This document shows, one piece after another, positions 9,331-18,849 of a DNA stretch of 64,000 bases. Below the pieces are notes generated by a model, which worked only from the letters and a program-made list of their open reading frames with translations, searched no databases and was not told the origin of the DNA. Positions within the stretch are counted from its first letter, which is position 1. Each line of letters opens with the position of its first letter. The translations under genes were made by a program, and so were the position numbers. Source of the stretch: VRUE01 sp963718775 (GTDB lineage: Bacteria; Actinomycetota; Thermoleophilia; Solirubrobacterales; 70-9); NCBI GenBank assembly GCA_963718775.1, contig OY970377.1, positions 2,418,001-2,482,000 on the forward strand. The letters are read 5' to 3'.

Positions 9331-9849
9331 ATGGGCCCGGTCAGCGCAGAGGTGGAGATCGACGTGCCCCGCCAGCGCGTCTTCGAGGCGATCGCCGACC
9401 TCGCCCTGCGACCGGCATTCACCGATCACTTCCTCTCCGACTTTCACCTCACCCGGATCGACTCGACCGGCGTCGGCGCCGGAGCACGGTTCCGCTTCGA
9501 CGTGCGGCCGCGTCGGGTCTGGGCGGACACCACGATCACCGAGCTCGATGCGCCGCACCGTCTCGTCGAGCACGGCCGCGGGGGGCGTGTCAACCGAATC
9601 CCTTCGACGACCCTCTGGGAGCTGACCGAGGGCCCCGGATCGCTGACCAGGCTGCGCGTCTCCTACTGGACCGAGCCGTCGAACCCGGTCGATCGCGGGC
9701 TCGAGCTGCTCTCCGCGGGCTCGATCCCCTACGAGCGGCGCTGGCGCGAGGCGCTGCGCCGCCTGCGCGATCAGCTCGAGTCGGGGGCGCTGGACGCCGG
9801 GCGCGTCGCGGTCGCCGGTGGCAACCGGCACGCGACCGGTATTCCCTGA
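9331..9849 (+). CDS. SRPBCC-family (START-like) protein
   Basis: A 172-residue protein. Its first 140 residues fit the polyketide cyclase/SRPBCC fold: an opening strand (AEVEIDVPRQRVFEAIADL), then antiparallel strands and a long C-terminal helix. ATG 9331 is chosen because the in-frame extension upstream is low-complexity and lacks a ribosome site. Such proteins bind hydrophobic ligands; the ligand is unknown. The lipoprotein gene follows after 27 bases on the same strand. Confidence 0.75.
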   Translation: MGPVSAEVEIDVPRQRVFEAIADLALRPAFTDHFLSDFHLTRIDSTGVGAGARFRFDVRPRRVWADTTITELDAPHRLVEHGRGGRVNRIPSTTLWELTEGPGSLTRLRVSYWTEPSNPVDRGLELLSAGSIPYERRWREALRRLRDQLESGALDAGRVAVAGGNRHATGIP

Positions 9850-9876
9850 GCCGTCTCTTATAGGCTCTCGCCGCCG

Positions 9877-10422
9877 ATGCTCCGTCGCCTCCGACTCGCC
9901 CCGCTGCTCGCCGCGCTGGCACTCGCCGCGCTGGCGATCTTCGTCTCCGCTTGCGGCTACTCGAGCGACTCCAAGGAGGTGGCCGAGGGCGAGCCTGTCG
10001 AGCTCGGCGAGCTCAGCTACAACGCGATCTTCTCCCGTTTCCTCAACCCCAACGACAACGAGGACTCGGCCTACCTGGTCAATCAGCCGCCGCTGCCCGA
10101 GGGATCGAGTTACTTCGGCGTCTTCTTCGAGGTCCAGAACGAAAGTGAAGAGCCGCAGACGCTGGCCAAGTCGTTCACGATCGAAGATGCCGACCACGAG
10201 GTTTTCGACGCGCTTCCAAGCGAAAGCCTCTACGCGCTGCCGTTCGGCGGCGAAGTCGAATCCCAGGAACAGATTCCGATTCTCGACTCGACTCCCCAGC
10301 AGGGTCCTATCGAGGGCTCTCTGGTGCTCTTCAAACTGCCGGCCTCGGCATCCGAGAACCGTCCCCTGGTGCTCTCGATTCCGGGGCCCGAAGGCCCGGC
10401 AAAGGTCACGCTCGACCTCTAG
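9877..10422 (+). CDS. Putative lipoprotein
   Basis: A 181-residue protein with a basic start, a hydrophobic core (residues 7-22) and a lipobox ending VSAC, so it is probably lipid-anchored outside the membrane. The mature part is beta-rich, resembling DUF4352-type extracellular domains, but I cannot name the family. A TATAGG -10-like element (9859-9864) sits just ahead of the start. It ends 7 bases before the convergent PBP gene. Confidence 0.75.
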   Translation: MLRRLRLAPLLAALALAALAIFVSACGYSSDSKEVAEGEPVELGELSYNAIFSRFLNPNDNEDSAYLVNQPPLPEGSSYFGVFFEVQNESEEPQTLAKSFTIEDADHEVFDALPSESLYALPFGGEVESQEQIPILDSTPQQGPIEGSLVLFKLPASASENRPLVLSIPGPEGPAKVTLDL

Positions 10423-10429
10423 CGGCTGG

Positions 10430-12190
10430 TTAGAGGCCGGCCGAGAGGACCTCGGCGGCCGCCGGCGCGGCGACTTCGCCGCCCGCCGCTTCGGCTTCGA
10501 TCAGCAGCACCCCGACCGCCAGCCTTGCCTTTTCGGCCGGGGCAAAGGCGGCGAACCAGGCGTCCTTGATTTGCTCCGGGTGTTCCTCTTCCTCTTCGCC
10601 CGGCTTGGGACCAAGCTCGGCGGTGCCGGTCTTGCCGGCCACCTGGGCCTCGGCGATCGCGCCCGCGGCGCCGGTGCCGCCGGTGACCACGCCGACCATC
10701 AGTTCGGTCAACTCCTTGGCGATCTTCGGTGACATCACTCGTACCGGCTTCGTCTCGGGACGCAGTTTCTTGTTGGCGACTATCGAGGTCGGTTGGCGCA
10801 CGCCGCCGTTGGCGATCGTCTGCGCCACGCTCGCCATCTGCAGCGGCGTCGCCAGCACTTCGCCCTGGCCGATCGCGCTGACGCCGAGGTCTATTTCTTC
10901 GCCGATCTCGGTTGGGATCGTCGACATTTTGGGGTTGACGTGGGCGAGGATCCGCGACGCGTAGAGCGTCGGCGGTGAGTTGAAGCCAAATCGTTCCGCC
11001 GTCTCGACCAGTTCGTCGTTGCCGATTTCCGGGCCAAGCGGGGCGAAGTCGGCGTTGCACGACTCGGCGAACGCTTCGCGGAAGGTGCCTCCGCAGAGCT
11101 CGCCGTTGGCGTTTTCGATGAAGCGCCCGCCGACGTTGACGCCGTCGACGATTTCGAATTCGTCATCGAGCGAGACCACGCCCTTCTGCAGCGCCGCGGT
11201 CGTGGTGATCATCTTGAAGGTGGAGCCTGGCGGCTGCGGGGCGGAGAAGGCGTAGCCGGCGAGCGCGCGGATGTCGCCCTTGCGGGTGTCGAGCACGGCG
11301 ATGCCGCCGAGGCGACCGGCGAGAGCAGAGACGGCTGCTTCCTGCAGGTCGGGGTCGATCGTCGTCTTCACCGGGGCGCCCGCGTGCGGCTCGGCTTCGG
11401 CGAGGGTCCTGCTCGAGTCGTTGACATTGTTTACCGCGAGCAGCGAGCCGCCGGGCTTACCGGCGAGCCTGGTGTTGAACGCCCGCTCGAGACCGCTGAT
11501 GCCGACTGGAGTTTCGGGGGGGAAGCCCTGGCGGGCAAGGGCCAGGGCTTCGTCTTCTTCGGCCATGCCGACTTCTCCGGTCACGTCGATAGCGGCGCTG
11601 CCCAGCGAGTGGGAGCGGGCTTCTGCTGGACCCTCGGCAAGTGGCGAGCCATCGCCGGCGAGGATCGCGGCGCGTGGCGCCAGCTCGATTTCGTTCTCGA
11701 GTCGCTCGTTGGAGCGCAGGCCAGGGAAGGCGAGGCTCTTCTCCCAGGCAACGCCGCCTTCGGCGAAGGGGAGCTCGAGCGTGGCCTGTACCGGGCCGAA
11801 AGCGGTGGTCTCGACTACGACCGGCACCGGCACCACTGTCCTCCGATCGGCCCCGCTGCTTTCTTCGGGCACCGCGATCGAGCTGGGGTCCCCGGGGTCG
11901 TCGGCCTCGAGTGAGCGCAGCGTTGCCACCTCCGCGGCCTCCCGGTAGGCGATGACGAAGTCGTTGAGCTCGATCTTGCGCTGCGAGCCCGGGTTGAGCT
12001 CTCGGTACATGGCGGCGAATTCGTCGTGCTGCCAGGCGTCGGCGAAGCGTTGGGCGGCCTCCTTCTCCGGTGAATCCGATGTGCCGGCCATGGCGCCGAC
12101 GACGAAGGCGACCAGCGCAATCAGGATGAGTGGGAGGGCGCGGGTGACAAGACGGCGACGCCGCTCCGCCTCGGGAGAGAGATTGCTCAC
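10430..12190 (-). CDS. Class B penicillin-binding protein (peptidoglycan transpeptidase)
   Basis: A 586-residue protein from GTG 12190. One membrane anchor lies near residues 17-37, followed by an NTF2-like MecA_N region, a dimerisation region and the transpeptidase domain. The active-site motifs are S323-T-F-K326, SCN and KTGTAE. It crosslinks peptidoglycan outside the membrane. GTG 12190 leaves about 70 bases for divergent promoters; an in-frame GTG at 12259 would nearly touch the start of the divergent protease. The N-terminal MecA_N domain is shared with PBP2a and PbpA-like proteins, and resistance should not be inferred from it. Confidence 0.88.
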   Translation of the reverse strand: MSNLSPEAERRRRLVTRALPLILIALVAFVVGAMAGTSDSPEKEAAQRFADAWQHDEFAAMYRELNPGSQRKIELNDFVIAYREAAEVATLRSLEADDPGDPSSIAVPEESSGADRRTVVPVPVVVETTAFGPVQATLELPFAEGGVAWEKSLAFPGLRSNERLENEIELAPRAAILAGDGSPLAEGPAEARSHSLGSAAIDVTGEVGMAEEDEALALARQGFPPETPVGISGLERAFNTRLAGKPGGSLLAVNNVNDSSRTLAEAEPHAGAPVKTTIDPDLQEAAVSALAGRLGGIAVLDTRKGDIRALAGYAFSAPQPPGSTFKMITTTAALQKGVVSLDDEFEIVDGVNVGGRFIENANGELCGGTFREAFAESCNADFAPLGPEIGNDELVETAERFGFNSPPTLYASRILAHVNPKMSTIPTEIGEEIDLGVSAIGQGEVLATPLQMASVAQTIANGGVRQPTSIVANKKLRPETKPVRVMSPKIAKELTELMVGVVTGGTGAAGAIAEAQVAGKTGTAELGPKPGEEEEEHPEQIKDAWFAAFAPAEKARLAVGVLLIEAEAAGGEVAAPAAAEVLSAGL

Positions 12191-12261
12191 TTTTGTGAAA
12201 GGTATTGATGAAGAGGGCCCGGCACCACTCCCTTTTCGGCTTTCGCTGCTTCTATTCACAT

Positions 12262-13404
12262 ATGACTATTCTCGATTGGGGGATCGTCGCCTTCACGTTG
12301 GCCTTGGGCTTGTGGGGCTATCGCCAAGGGTTGATCGTCGGCACGCTCACGCTCGTCGGGTTTGCCCTTGGGGCATTTACCGGCAGCCGGATCGGGCCTC
12401 TGGTGCTGAACGAGGGGGCCGAGTCGCCTTACGCGCCGTTGTGCGCGGCTCTGGGCGCGCTGCTTGTTGGAGCGGTCGTGGCGGTCACCCTGGAGAGCGT
12501 GGCGCTGGGATTGCGTTCGCGGTTGATTCAGAGGAAGGGGCTGCACCTGGCCGACGGGGCCGGCGGGGCGGCGCTGATCGCCTCGGTGGCGCTCGGGCTG
12601 GTCTGGGTCTTCGGCGCCGTCGCTCTGCACGCTCCGGGCACCGCTCAGCTGCGTGCCGACGTGCAGCGTTCGCTGATCCTGCGCAGTCTCAACAACGTGC
12701 TGCCCCCGTCGGGGCCGATCCTGCACGCGCTCAACCGCGTCGACCCAGCGCCTTCGATCGTCGGGCCGGCGACGCCGGTGGCGGCCCCCGATCCGTCGAT
12801 AGTCGCCGATCCCGAGGTGATCGGCGGCGGCGCCTCGGTGGTGCGGGTGCTGGGAACCGCCTGCGGGCTGGGTGTCGAGGGCTCCGGCTGGGTCGCGGCG
12901 GCGGGCCTCGTCGTGACCAACGCCCATGTCGTCGCCGGTGAGGACGACACCACGGTGACGACGCAAGGAGGCGCCTCGCTCGATGCCACCCCGGTCTACT
13001 ACGACCCCGAAAACGACCTCGCCCTGCTGCGCGTCGATGCGAGCCTGCCGGTACTGGCGATCGCGCTCGAGCCCCAGTCGGGCACGGCGGCAGCGGTCTT
13101 GGGTTATCCGGAGAACGGCCCCTTCGCCGCCGCTCCCGCTCGCCTGGGCGAAACCCGCGAGACGATCAGCGAGGATTCCTACGGTCGCGGACCGATCCGC
13201 CGCCCGATCGCCTCCCTGCGCGGCAGCGTCCGCAGCGGCAACTCCGGCGGCCCCCTGGTCGACGACCGCGGCCAGGTCCTGGGCACCGTCTTTGCGGCAA
13301 CCACGACCGGAACCCCCGGTGGCTTCGCCGTTCCCAACGAGATCATTGAAGCCGCACTCCGAGAGACGACCACCACGGTCGACACAGGCCCCTGCACCAG
13401 CTAA
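12262..13404 (+). CDS. MarP-like membrane serine protease (CvpA plus trypsin-like domain)
   Basis: A 380-residue protein. Four N-terminal transmembrane helices form a CvpA-type region (residues 1-120), followed by a periplasmic HtrA/trypsin-like domain. The triad is H222 (TNAHVV), D252 (ENDLAL) and S328 (GNSGGPL). Two cysteines suggest a disulfide, as in mycobacterial MarP, which preserves pH homeostasis and processes a peptidoglycan hydrolase. The divergent PBP neighbour fits a cell-envelope role. ATG 12262 is used; upstream in-frame ATGs add only a non-conserved tail. No PDZ domain is present. Confidence 0.88.
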   Translation: MTILDWGIVAFTLALGLWGYRQGLIVGTLTLVGFALGAFTGSRIGPLVLNEGAESPYAPLCAALGALLVGAVVAVTLESVALGLRSRLIQRKGLHLADGAGGAALIASVALGLVWVFGAVALHAPGTAQLRADVQRSLILRSLNNVLPPSGPILHALNRVDPAPSIVGPATPVAAPDPSIVADPEVIGGGASVVRVLGTACGLGVEGSGWVAAAGLVVTNAHVVAGEDDTTVTTQGGASLDATPVYYDPENDLALLRVDASLPVLAIALEPQSGTAAAVLGYPENGPFAAAPARLGETRETISEDSYGRGPIRRPIASLRGSVRSGNSGGPLVDDRGQVLGTVFAATTTGTPGGFAVPNEIIEAALRETTTTVDTGPCTS

Positions 13405-13410
13405 GGAGAA

Positions 13411-13525
13411 GGGAGGGGGCGGGTGGCCCTGTCCGCGGCTTGTACTTTTTCGCCAATCCAACAGCGCCCTCGCCAATTCCGTCCCACCGAAAAAGTTGAG
13501 CGGACAGGGCCACCCGCCCCCTCCC
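13411..13525. repeat. 25-bp-arm inverted repeat with inner stem
   Basis: 13411-13435 pairs perfectly with 13501-13525 (25 bp). Inside, ACTTTTTCG (13444-13452) pairs with CGAAAAAGT (13488-13496), so the whole 115-base block can fold as one interrupted rod. It begins 7 bases after the protease stop and ends about 30 bases before the HxlR gene. There is no downstream U tract. Confidence 0.85.
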
Positions 13526-13534
13526 GCCCCATCA

Positions 13535-13549
13535 CTTACGTTCAGTAAG
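13535..13549 (+). promoter_or_regulatory. Palindromic operator upstream of the HxlR gene
   Basis: CTTACGTTCAGTAAG has 5-bp perfect arms and ends 8 bases before the GTG start. HxlR regulators bind such short CTTAC/GTAAG-type palindromes, so autoregulation is likely, although the assignment is by position and shape only. Confidence 0.5.
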
Positions 13550-13557
13550 CTGCCTAC

Positions 13558-13902
13558 GTGGAGGTTGGCTCGAGGAGCCAAGATCAGGCTGTCAAAGGCG
13601 TCTGCCCGCACTTCCACGCGGCGATCGAGCTGATCGGCAAGCGCTGGACGGGGGCGATCGTCTCCGCTCTGACCGACGGGCCGCTTCGCTTCGGGGAGCT
13701 CGCCAGGGCCGTGCCCGGGCTGTCGGACCGGCTGCTTTCGCAGCGGCTGCGCGAGCTGGAGGAGGAAGGCTTGGTCGAGCGTGAGGTGGAGGCCGGCACA
13801 CCGGTGCGCGTCACCTATTCGCTCACCGAGAAGGGGGCGGACTTGCGCCCGGCGATGCAAGAGCTCAAGCAGTGGGCCCGCCGCTGGAAGAGCACAGCCT
13901 GA
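13558..13902 (+). CDS. HxlR-family winged-helix regulator
   Basis: A 114-residue protein with the HxlR signature: conserved Cys then winged helix, IGKRWT near residues 28-33, LRFGEL, then SDRLLSQRLRELEEEGLV as recognition region. The Cys of CPHF (C17) is the position used for redox sensing in some members. The start is GTG 13558, close to a palindromic operator. The next gene, xseA, begins 7 bases downstream on the same strand, but functional linkage is unlikely. Confidence 0.9.
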   Translation: MEVGSRSQDQAVKGVCPHFHAAIELIGKRWTGAIVSALTDGPLRFGELARAVPGLSDRLLSQRLRELEEEGLVEREVEAGTPVRVTYSLTEKGADLRPAMQELKQWARRWKSTA

Positions 13903-13908
13903 GTCTGC

Positions 13909-15236
13909 GTGGACGGAGAAGCGATATCGGCGGTTGAGGCGGCGCCCAAGCCTGGGCCGGACCTGCCGGGCCCCTTCGCGAGTCGGCCGCTACGCGCGCA
14001 AGCTGCAGGAGGAGATGCGCAGACGCGCCCGGGTGCTGTTGATCGGCGAGGTGACGGGAGTCGGGCGCAGCAAGGTCCAGGCCTACTTCGAGCTGCGCGA
14101 CGGCGAGGGCGCGGTGCCCTGCGCGATCTGGCTCAACGACCTCGAGAAGGCGGGCCTGCCGGCCGGTGGGCTGCGCGACGGCGCCGAAGTCGTCATCGCC
14201 GGCGGGCCCGACTACTACCCCGGCGGCGGCCAGGCCTCGCCCAGCTTCTCGTTCCGGGCCACCCACGTGCGTCTGGCCGGCGAGGGCGACCTGCTGGCGC
14301 GGCTCGAGGCGCTGCGCAAGCAGCTCAAAGCCGAGGGGTTGTTCGAGCTGCAGAAGCAGCTGGCCCAGCCGCTGCTGCCGAAGACGATCGGGGTCGTCAC
14401 GGCCGAGTGCGGCGCTGCCCGCCGCGACCTGCTCGCCGGGCTCGAGCGGCGCGGCTGGCGCGGCGCCGTCGTCTGGGCCTTCGCCCCGGTGCAGGATCGC
14501 CACGCGGCGCCGGCGATCGCCGCGGCGATCCAGGACCTCGCCGCGCAGCCGCAGGTCGAGGCGATCGTCGTCACTCGCGGCGGCGGCAGCCTCGCCGACC
14601 TCTGGGCCTTCTGCGACGAGACGCTCTGCCGCACGGTGGCGATGCTGCGCGTGCCGGTGATCAGCGCCGTCGGCCACGAGCGCGACTCGACCCTGATCGA
14701 CGACGTCGCGGCCGTCGCCTGCTCGACGCCGACGCACGCCGCCGAGGCCGCCGTGCCGCTCGACTGCCTGGCGGCACGCGGCTCGCTCGACCGCGGCGTC
14801 GCTTCCCTGCGCCGGGCGGCGGATGGTGCGATACCGGCTCGCACACCGCACCTGGTCGCCCTGGCTCGCGGTCCGGCTCGGGCGCTGCGGCGCGAGCGGC
14901 TCGCGCTCAACCAGAAGACGCGTGAGATCCGCGCCGCTTCCGAACGCGGGATCGCCGAGCGGCTTGGCTTTCAGCGTCGCCTCGCCACGTGGTTTTGGAG
15001 CGGGCACGCCGTCGCGCCGCCGGGCCCGAACTGGAGCGGCGCCGCGAGGCGCTGCGCCAGGCTGCTGTCGCCCTCCGTGCCCACGAGCCCGAGCGCACCC
15101 TGGAGCGTGGCTACGCGCTCGTCGAGGGCGCTGACGGCGAGCCGGTGACCAGCGCCGCCGACGCGGTCGCCGCCGAGCACGTCAAACTGCGCTTCGCCGA
15201 CGGCAGCGTCGGCGCCAAGGTCGAGGAGCAGGATGA
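13909..15236 (+). pseudogene. xseA: Exodeoxyribonuclease VII large subunit, frameshifted
   Basis: Read across three frames this is a complete XseA: an OB-fold domain (VLLIGEV..YFELRD), the catalytic domain (TIGVVT, TRGGGSLADL, SAVGHERDSTLIDDVAA, STPTHAAEAAVP) and a C-terminal ERTLERGYALV motif. With XseB it degrades single-stranded DNA. One extra base near 13981 moves the frame after LPGPF, and a second change near 14986 moves it back. The final frame overruns the expected TGA (15234-15236) that would overlap the xseB start, so a third small change near 15225 is possible. There are no internal nonsense codons otherwise. Sequencing error or very recent decay cannot be separated here. Confidence 0.85.
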
Positions 15237-15469
15237 GCGAGAACCCCGAGAGCTACGAGGTCGCCGTCGAGCGGCTGGAGCAGATCATCGACCGGCTCGA
15301 CTCCGGCCAGGCCGGCTTGCGCGAGACGCTCGATCTCTGCAGCGAGGGTCGCGAGCTGGTCACCTACTGCGCCGCCGAGCTCGACGCCGTCGGCGAGGGG
15401 CTCAAGGAGCTAAAGCTCGACGAGCTGGCAACGAAGCTCGCCAGTTCCGCTGAGCCGGCGGGGAGCTAG
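15233..15469 (+). CDS. xseB: Exodeoxyribonuclease VII small subunit
   Basis: A 78-residue helical protein matching XseB: the SYEVAVERLEQIIDRLDSG start and the LDLCSEGRELV helix. It forms the long multimeric stalk of exonuclease VII with XseA. ATG 15233 overlaps the expected xseA stop, giving translational coupling. Its stop shares the tetranucleotide CTAG (15466-15469) with the convergent helicase gene. Confidence 0.92.
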   Translation: MSENPESYEVAVERLEQIIDRLDSGQAGLRETLDLCSEGRELVTYCAAELDAVGEGLKELKLDELATKLASSAEPAGS

Positions 15470-18400
15470 GCGGCCGCCCTGACTCGGGCGATCTCGGTTT
15501 CGAGCCGCCTGCGGCCGGCGTCGATCTCGTCCTGACCCCAGCTCGTCACGACCGGTTCGTCGGGGCGCTCCAGGAAGACGTAGGCGAGCTCGACCTCTGA
15601 GGCGCCCGCGCGCCTCGGCGACGGCGAGCGCGTAGATCGCCTGCTGGATCTCGTAGCGGGCCGCGAGCTCGGCGGTCTCGGCGCCGTCGACCCTGTCGGT
15701 CTTGTAGTCGACGATCAGCGGCGGCTCGCCGTCCTGCTCGACCAGCAGGTCGATCGAGCCGCGCAGGACGGTGTCGGCGACCTCGATCAGCAGCGGCACC
15801 TCGGCACGGCTCTTCGGCGCGTCCCGTATCCGCTCGGCGAAGAAGTCGGAGTCGAGCCAGGCCTGGAACGGCGCCGAGCAGGTCCTCCTCGCCGAGCTCG
15901 GAGTCGCCACCGACCTCGGCTGACGCCGAGATCCGCCGGACCAGCTCCGGCGTTGGGCGCGCGCCAGCCGTTGGCCTGGCTCCACTCGAGCAGCGCGTGC
16001 ACGGCGATGCCCCTGCCGCCGCTCCTCGCCGTCGGGCCTCGCCTCGCCTCGCGAAGCGCCACGGTCGCTGTCGAGGGGCCGCTCTTCGGAGCCCTCGTCG
16101 TGGGCGGAGATCGCCGTGTAGGAGAGGGGCCGCCTCGCGGCCCGGCGCGGTCGCTGCGCGCGACCAGCGGCGCCGGCCCCTCGCCGGCGTCGGCTGCCGC
16201 GTCCGCCTCCCTGCGCACCGCGGTCAGGGCTTGCCGCCCGCTCGACCGAGGCGATGGTTGACGCGGACCGCGATCTCGGAGGGCTCGAACGTCGCCTCCA
16301 GGCCCGGCCTCGGCTCGGGGGCCGCGATCTGCGACGTCGAGTCGTGCTCGCGGTCGATCTCGAAGGCGGCGACGATCCGCTCGATCACGGGCTTGCCGTG
16401 GCTCTCTCGCGACGGGGCGAGAGGGCTGACCACGCCGCTCAGCAGCAGCCGCTCGCGCGCTCGCGTCGCCCCGACGTGGAAGAGGCGCAGCTCCTCCTCC
16501 GCTTCTCGTCTCTGCGCGTCCTCGCAGAGCTCGCGCTGCGCGTAGAGGTTGATCCCGCGAGCGCCGAGCCGGCGCAGCTGCATGCCCACCCGCGGCTCCT
16601 CCTGCTCGCGGCCGAGGGTGAGCAGCGGCGTGCGGGTGGCGGGCAGCAGGCCGCGGGAGAGGTGGGGGATCGCGACGACGTCGAACTCGAGCCCCTTGGC
16701 GCTGTGGATGGTCATGATCCGCACCCCGTCGTGGCCCTCGACGGCGGTCGCCGCCTGCGCGTCGGCGTCGGCGTCGGCGCGGGCGGCGAGGAAGTCGAGC
16801 AGGCCGCGCAGGTCGCGGCCCTCGGCGTTCTCGAACTCGGCGGCGAGCCGCATCAGCTTGCGCACGTTGGCGAAGCGGGTCTCGCCGGCGGGGCGCATCA
16901 GCACCGCGAGGTCGTAGCCGGTCTCGGTCACGGCGGCGTCGATCAGGCCGGCGAGCGAGAGCGAGGTGGCGCGGCGGCGCAGCTCGGCGATCGTCTCGGC
17001 GAACGCCTGCAGCAGCAACAGCTCGGCCGCGGGAATCTGCTCGAGCCGCTCGCGGTCGACGCGCTCGTCCTCGCCCAGCCCCGCGATCTGCTCGACGGTT
17101 GGCCAGATGTGGCGGCCCCTGCCGGCGGCGGCGCGCAGCAGCCAGAGCGTGTCGGGGGCGACACCGCAGGCGGGCGAGGCGAGCGTGCCGAGCAGCGCCT
17201 GGTCGTCGAGCGGGTTGGCGATCGTCGCCAGCAGCGCGCAGACGTCGGCGACCTGCTGCTGGGACCAGTAGCCGCGGCCGCCGACCACGTAGGGGCGCAG
17301 GCCGGCTCGCTCGAGCGAGTCCTCGTGGGCGTCGAGGCGGGTGAAGGCGCGCAGCAGCACGACCATCGCGCCGCGCTCGACTCCCTGGTCGGCCAGCTCG
17401 CGCAGGCGCGTGGCGAGGAAGCGCGACTCGGCCAGCTGGTTGGCCGGGGTGCGGGCGTCGGTCACCGGGTCGAGCTGGATCTCGTCGTCGTCCCAGCCCT
17501 CGCGGCCGGTCAGCAGCATCTCGACCGCCGGGCCCTCTCCCGGCGGCTGCGGCGTGCTCGCGGCAGGGCGCCGACCCGCAGCGGCGCGTAGCTCGTCGCC
17601 GAGCAGGCGCTCGCCGAGCGCGTTGACGGCGCCGATCACCTCGGGGCGCGAGCGGAAGTTGCCGCTCAGCGGGAGCGCTTCCCCGCTGGGGCTCGTCTCG
17701 ATCGCCTCGCGCCGCTCGCGGAAGACGTCGAGGTCGGCGTGCCTGAAGCCGTAGATCGACTGCAGCTCGTCGCCGACGACCATCAGCTGGCACTTCGGCC
17801 CACGCAGCGCCTCGATCAGGCGCAGCTGCAGGCGGTTGGTGTCCTGGAACTCGTCGACGAGCAGGTGGCTGAACCTGGCCCGGTAGGCCGCCCCTGTCTC
17901 GGTTCGCTCGAGCAGGCGCGCGGCCAGCAGCTGCAGGTCCTCGAAGTCGATGCCGGCGCGCCGTTCCTTGGCGACCGCGAAGCGCGCCGAGAAGAGGCGC
18001 AGGAGCTCGCCGAGGTGCCGGTAGGCGAGGCCGCCCTCGCCCGCCTCGGCGACGCGGCTCAGCGCCGCCTCGATCGCGTCTCTGTAGGCGGCCAGCGGTT
18101 TCGCCTTGCTGCCGGTGCGCAGCGAGGCCATCTCGTCGAGGCCGGGAAGGGCGTCGGCGCCGTCGAGGAGCTGCAGCGCTCGCTCGACCAGCTCGTGGTT
18201 GGCGCTGCCGGGCTTCAGCTCGGCGAGTGCCTCTGTCGCGGCCGCGGCGGCGTGGCGCAACGCCGCCGGCGCGTCCGGCTCGGGCGGTTCGGGCAGCCGG
18301 GGCTCTGCCGCGCCGCGGCTGCGCAGCTCGGCGTGGGCGCCGAGCACCATCCCCCGCAGCCCGCCGATGTCGAAGGCGGCGACGGTGTTCTCACGCTCAC

Positions 18401-18849
18401 GCTCGCCCCCCGCCGAGGAAGGCCTCGAGCGCCTCGTCGAAGGCCTCGCGCGCCGCCCGCTCGGCTCTCCGGCGCGTCGAGCACCCGGAAGCGGGGGTCG
18501 ATGCCGACCGCGACCGGGTGGGCCGAGAGCAGGCGGTTGCAGAAGCCGTGGATCGTCGTCACCCAGGCGCTGCCGAGGCCGGGCAGCAGCTCGCGGGCGC
18601 GCTCGGAGCCCGCCTCGGCACGCCGCTCGATCTCGGCGCGGATCCGCTGGCGCAGCTCGGCGGCGGCCTTGTCGGTGAAGGTGAAGGCGAGGACGGCGTC
18701 GGGGGAGACGCCCTGCTCGCAGACCAGCCGGCAGTAGCGGTCGACCATGACGCCGGTCTTGCCGGTGCCGGCGCCCGCCTCGACCAGGACCTCGGCGCCC
18801 GTCGCCTCGATCGCCGCCGCTGCTCTGCGGTCGGTTGCCGCTCGCTCAC
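15466..18849 (-). pseudogene. UvrD-type helicase with C-terminal PD-(D/E)XK nuclease (AddA/RecB-like), frameshifted
   Basis: The assembled product is an SF1A helicase plus RecB-type nuclease of about 1120 residues. The visible motifs are Walker A GAGTGKT, FTFTDKAAAELR, VDEFQDTN, GDELQSIYGFR, TIHSAKGLEFD and FHVGATRARERL. At the end come nuclease strands GSIDLLV and VDYKTDR with a QQAIYALA helix. It would process double-strand breaks together with its partner upstream. GTG 18849 overlaps the partner's stop (GTGA). I place about nine frame changes, near 18820, 18475, 18415, 16225, 16135, 16015, 15950, 15870 and 15610. Residues 18350-16230 are one clean frame, and catalytic motifs are all intact. 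Confidence 0.85.

Noticed and set aside
12256..13860. 534-codon minus-strand frame opposite the MarP-like gene
   Set aside because: Shadow frame; crosses a long inverted repeat and the HxlR gene.
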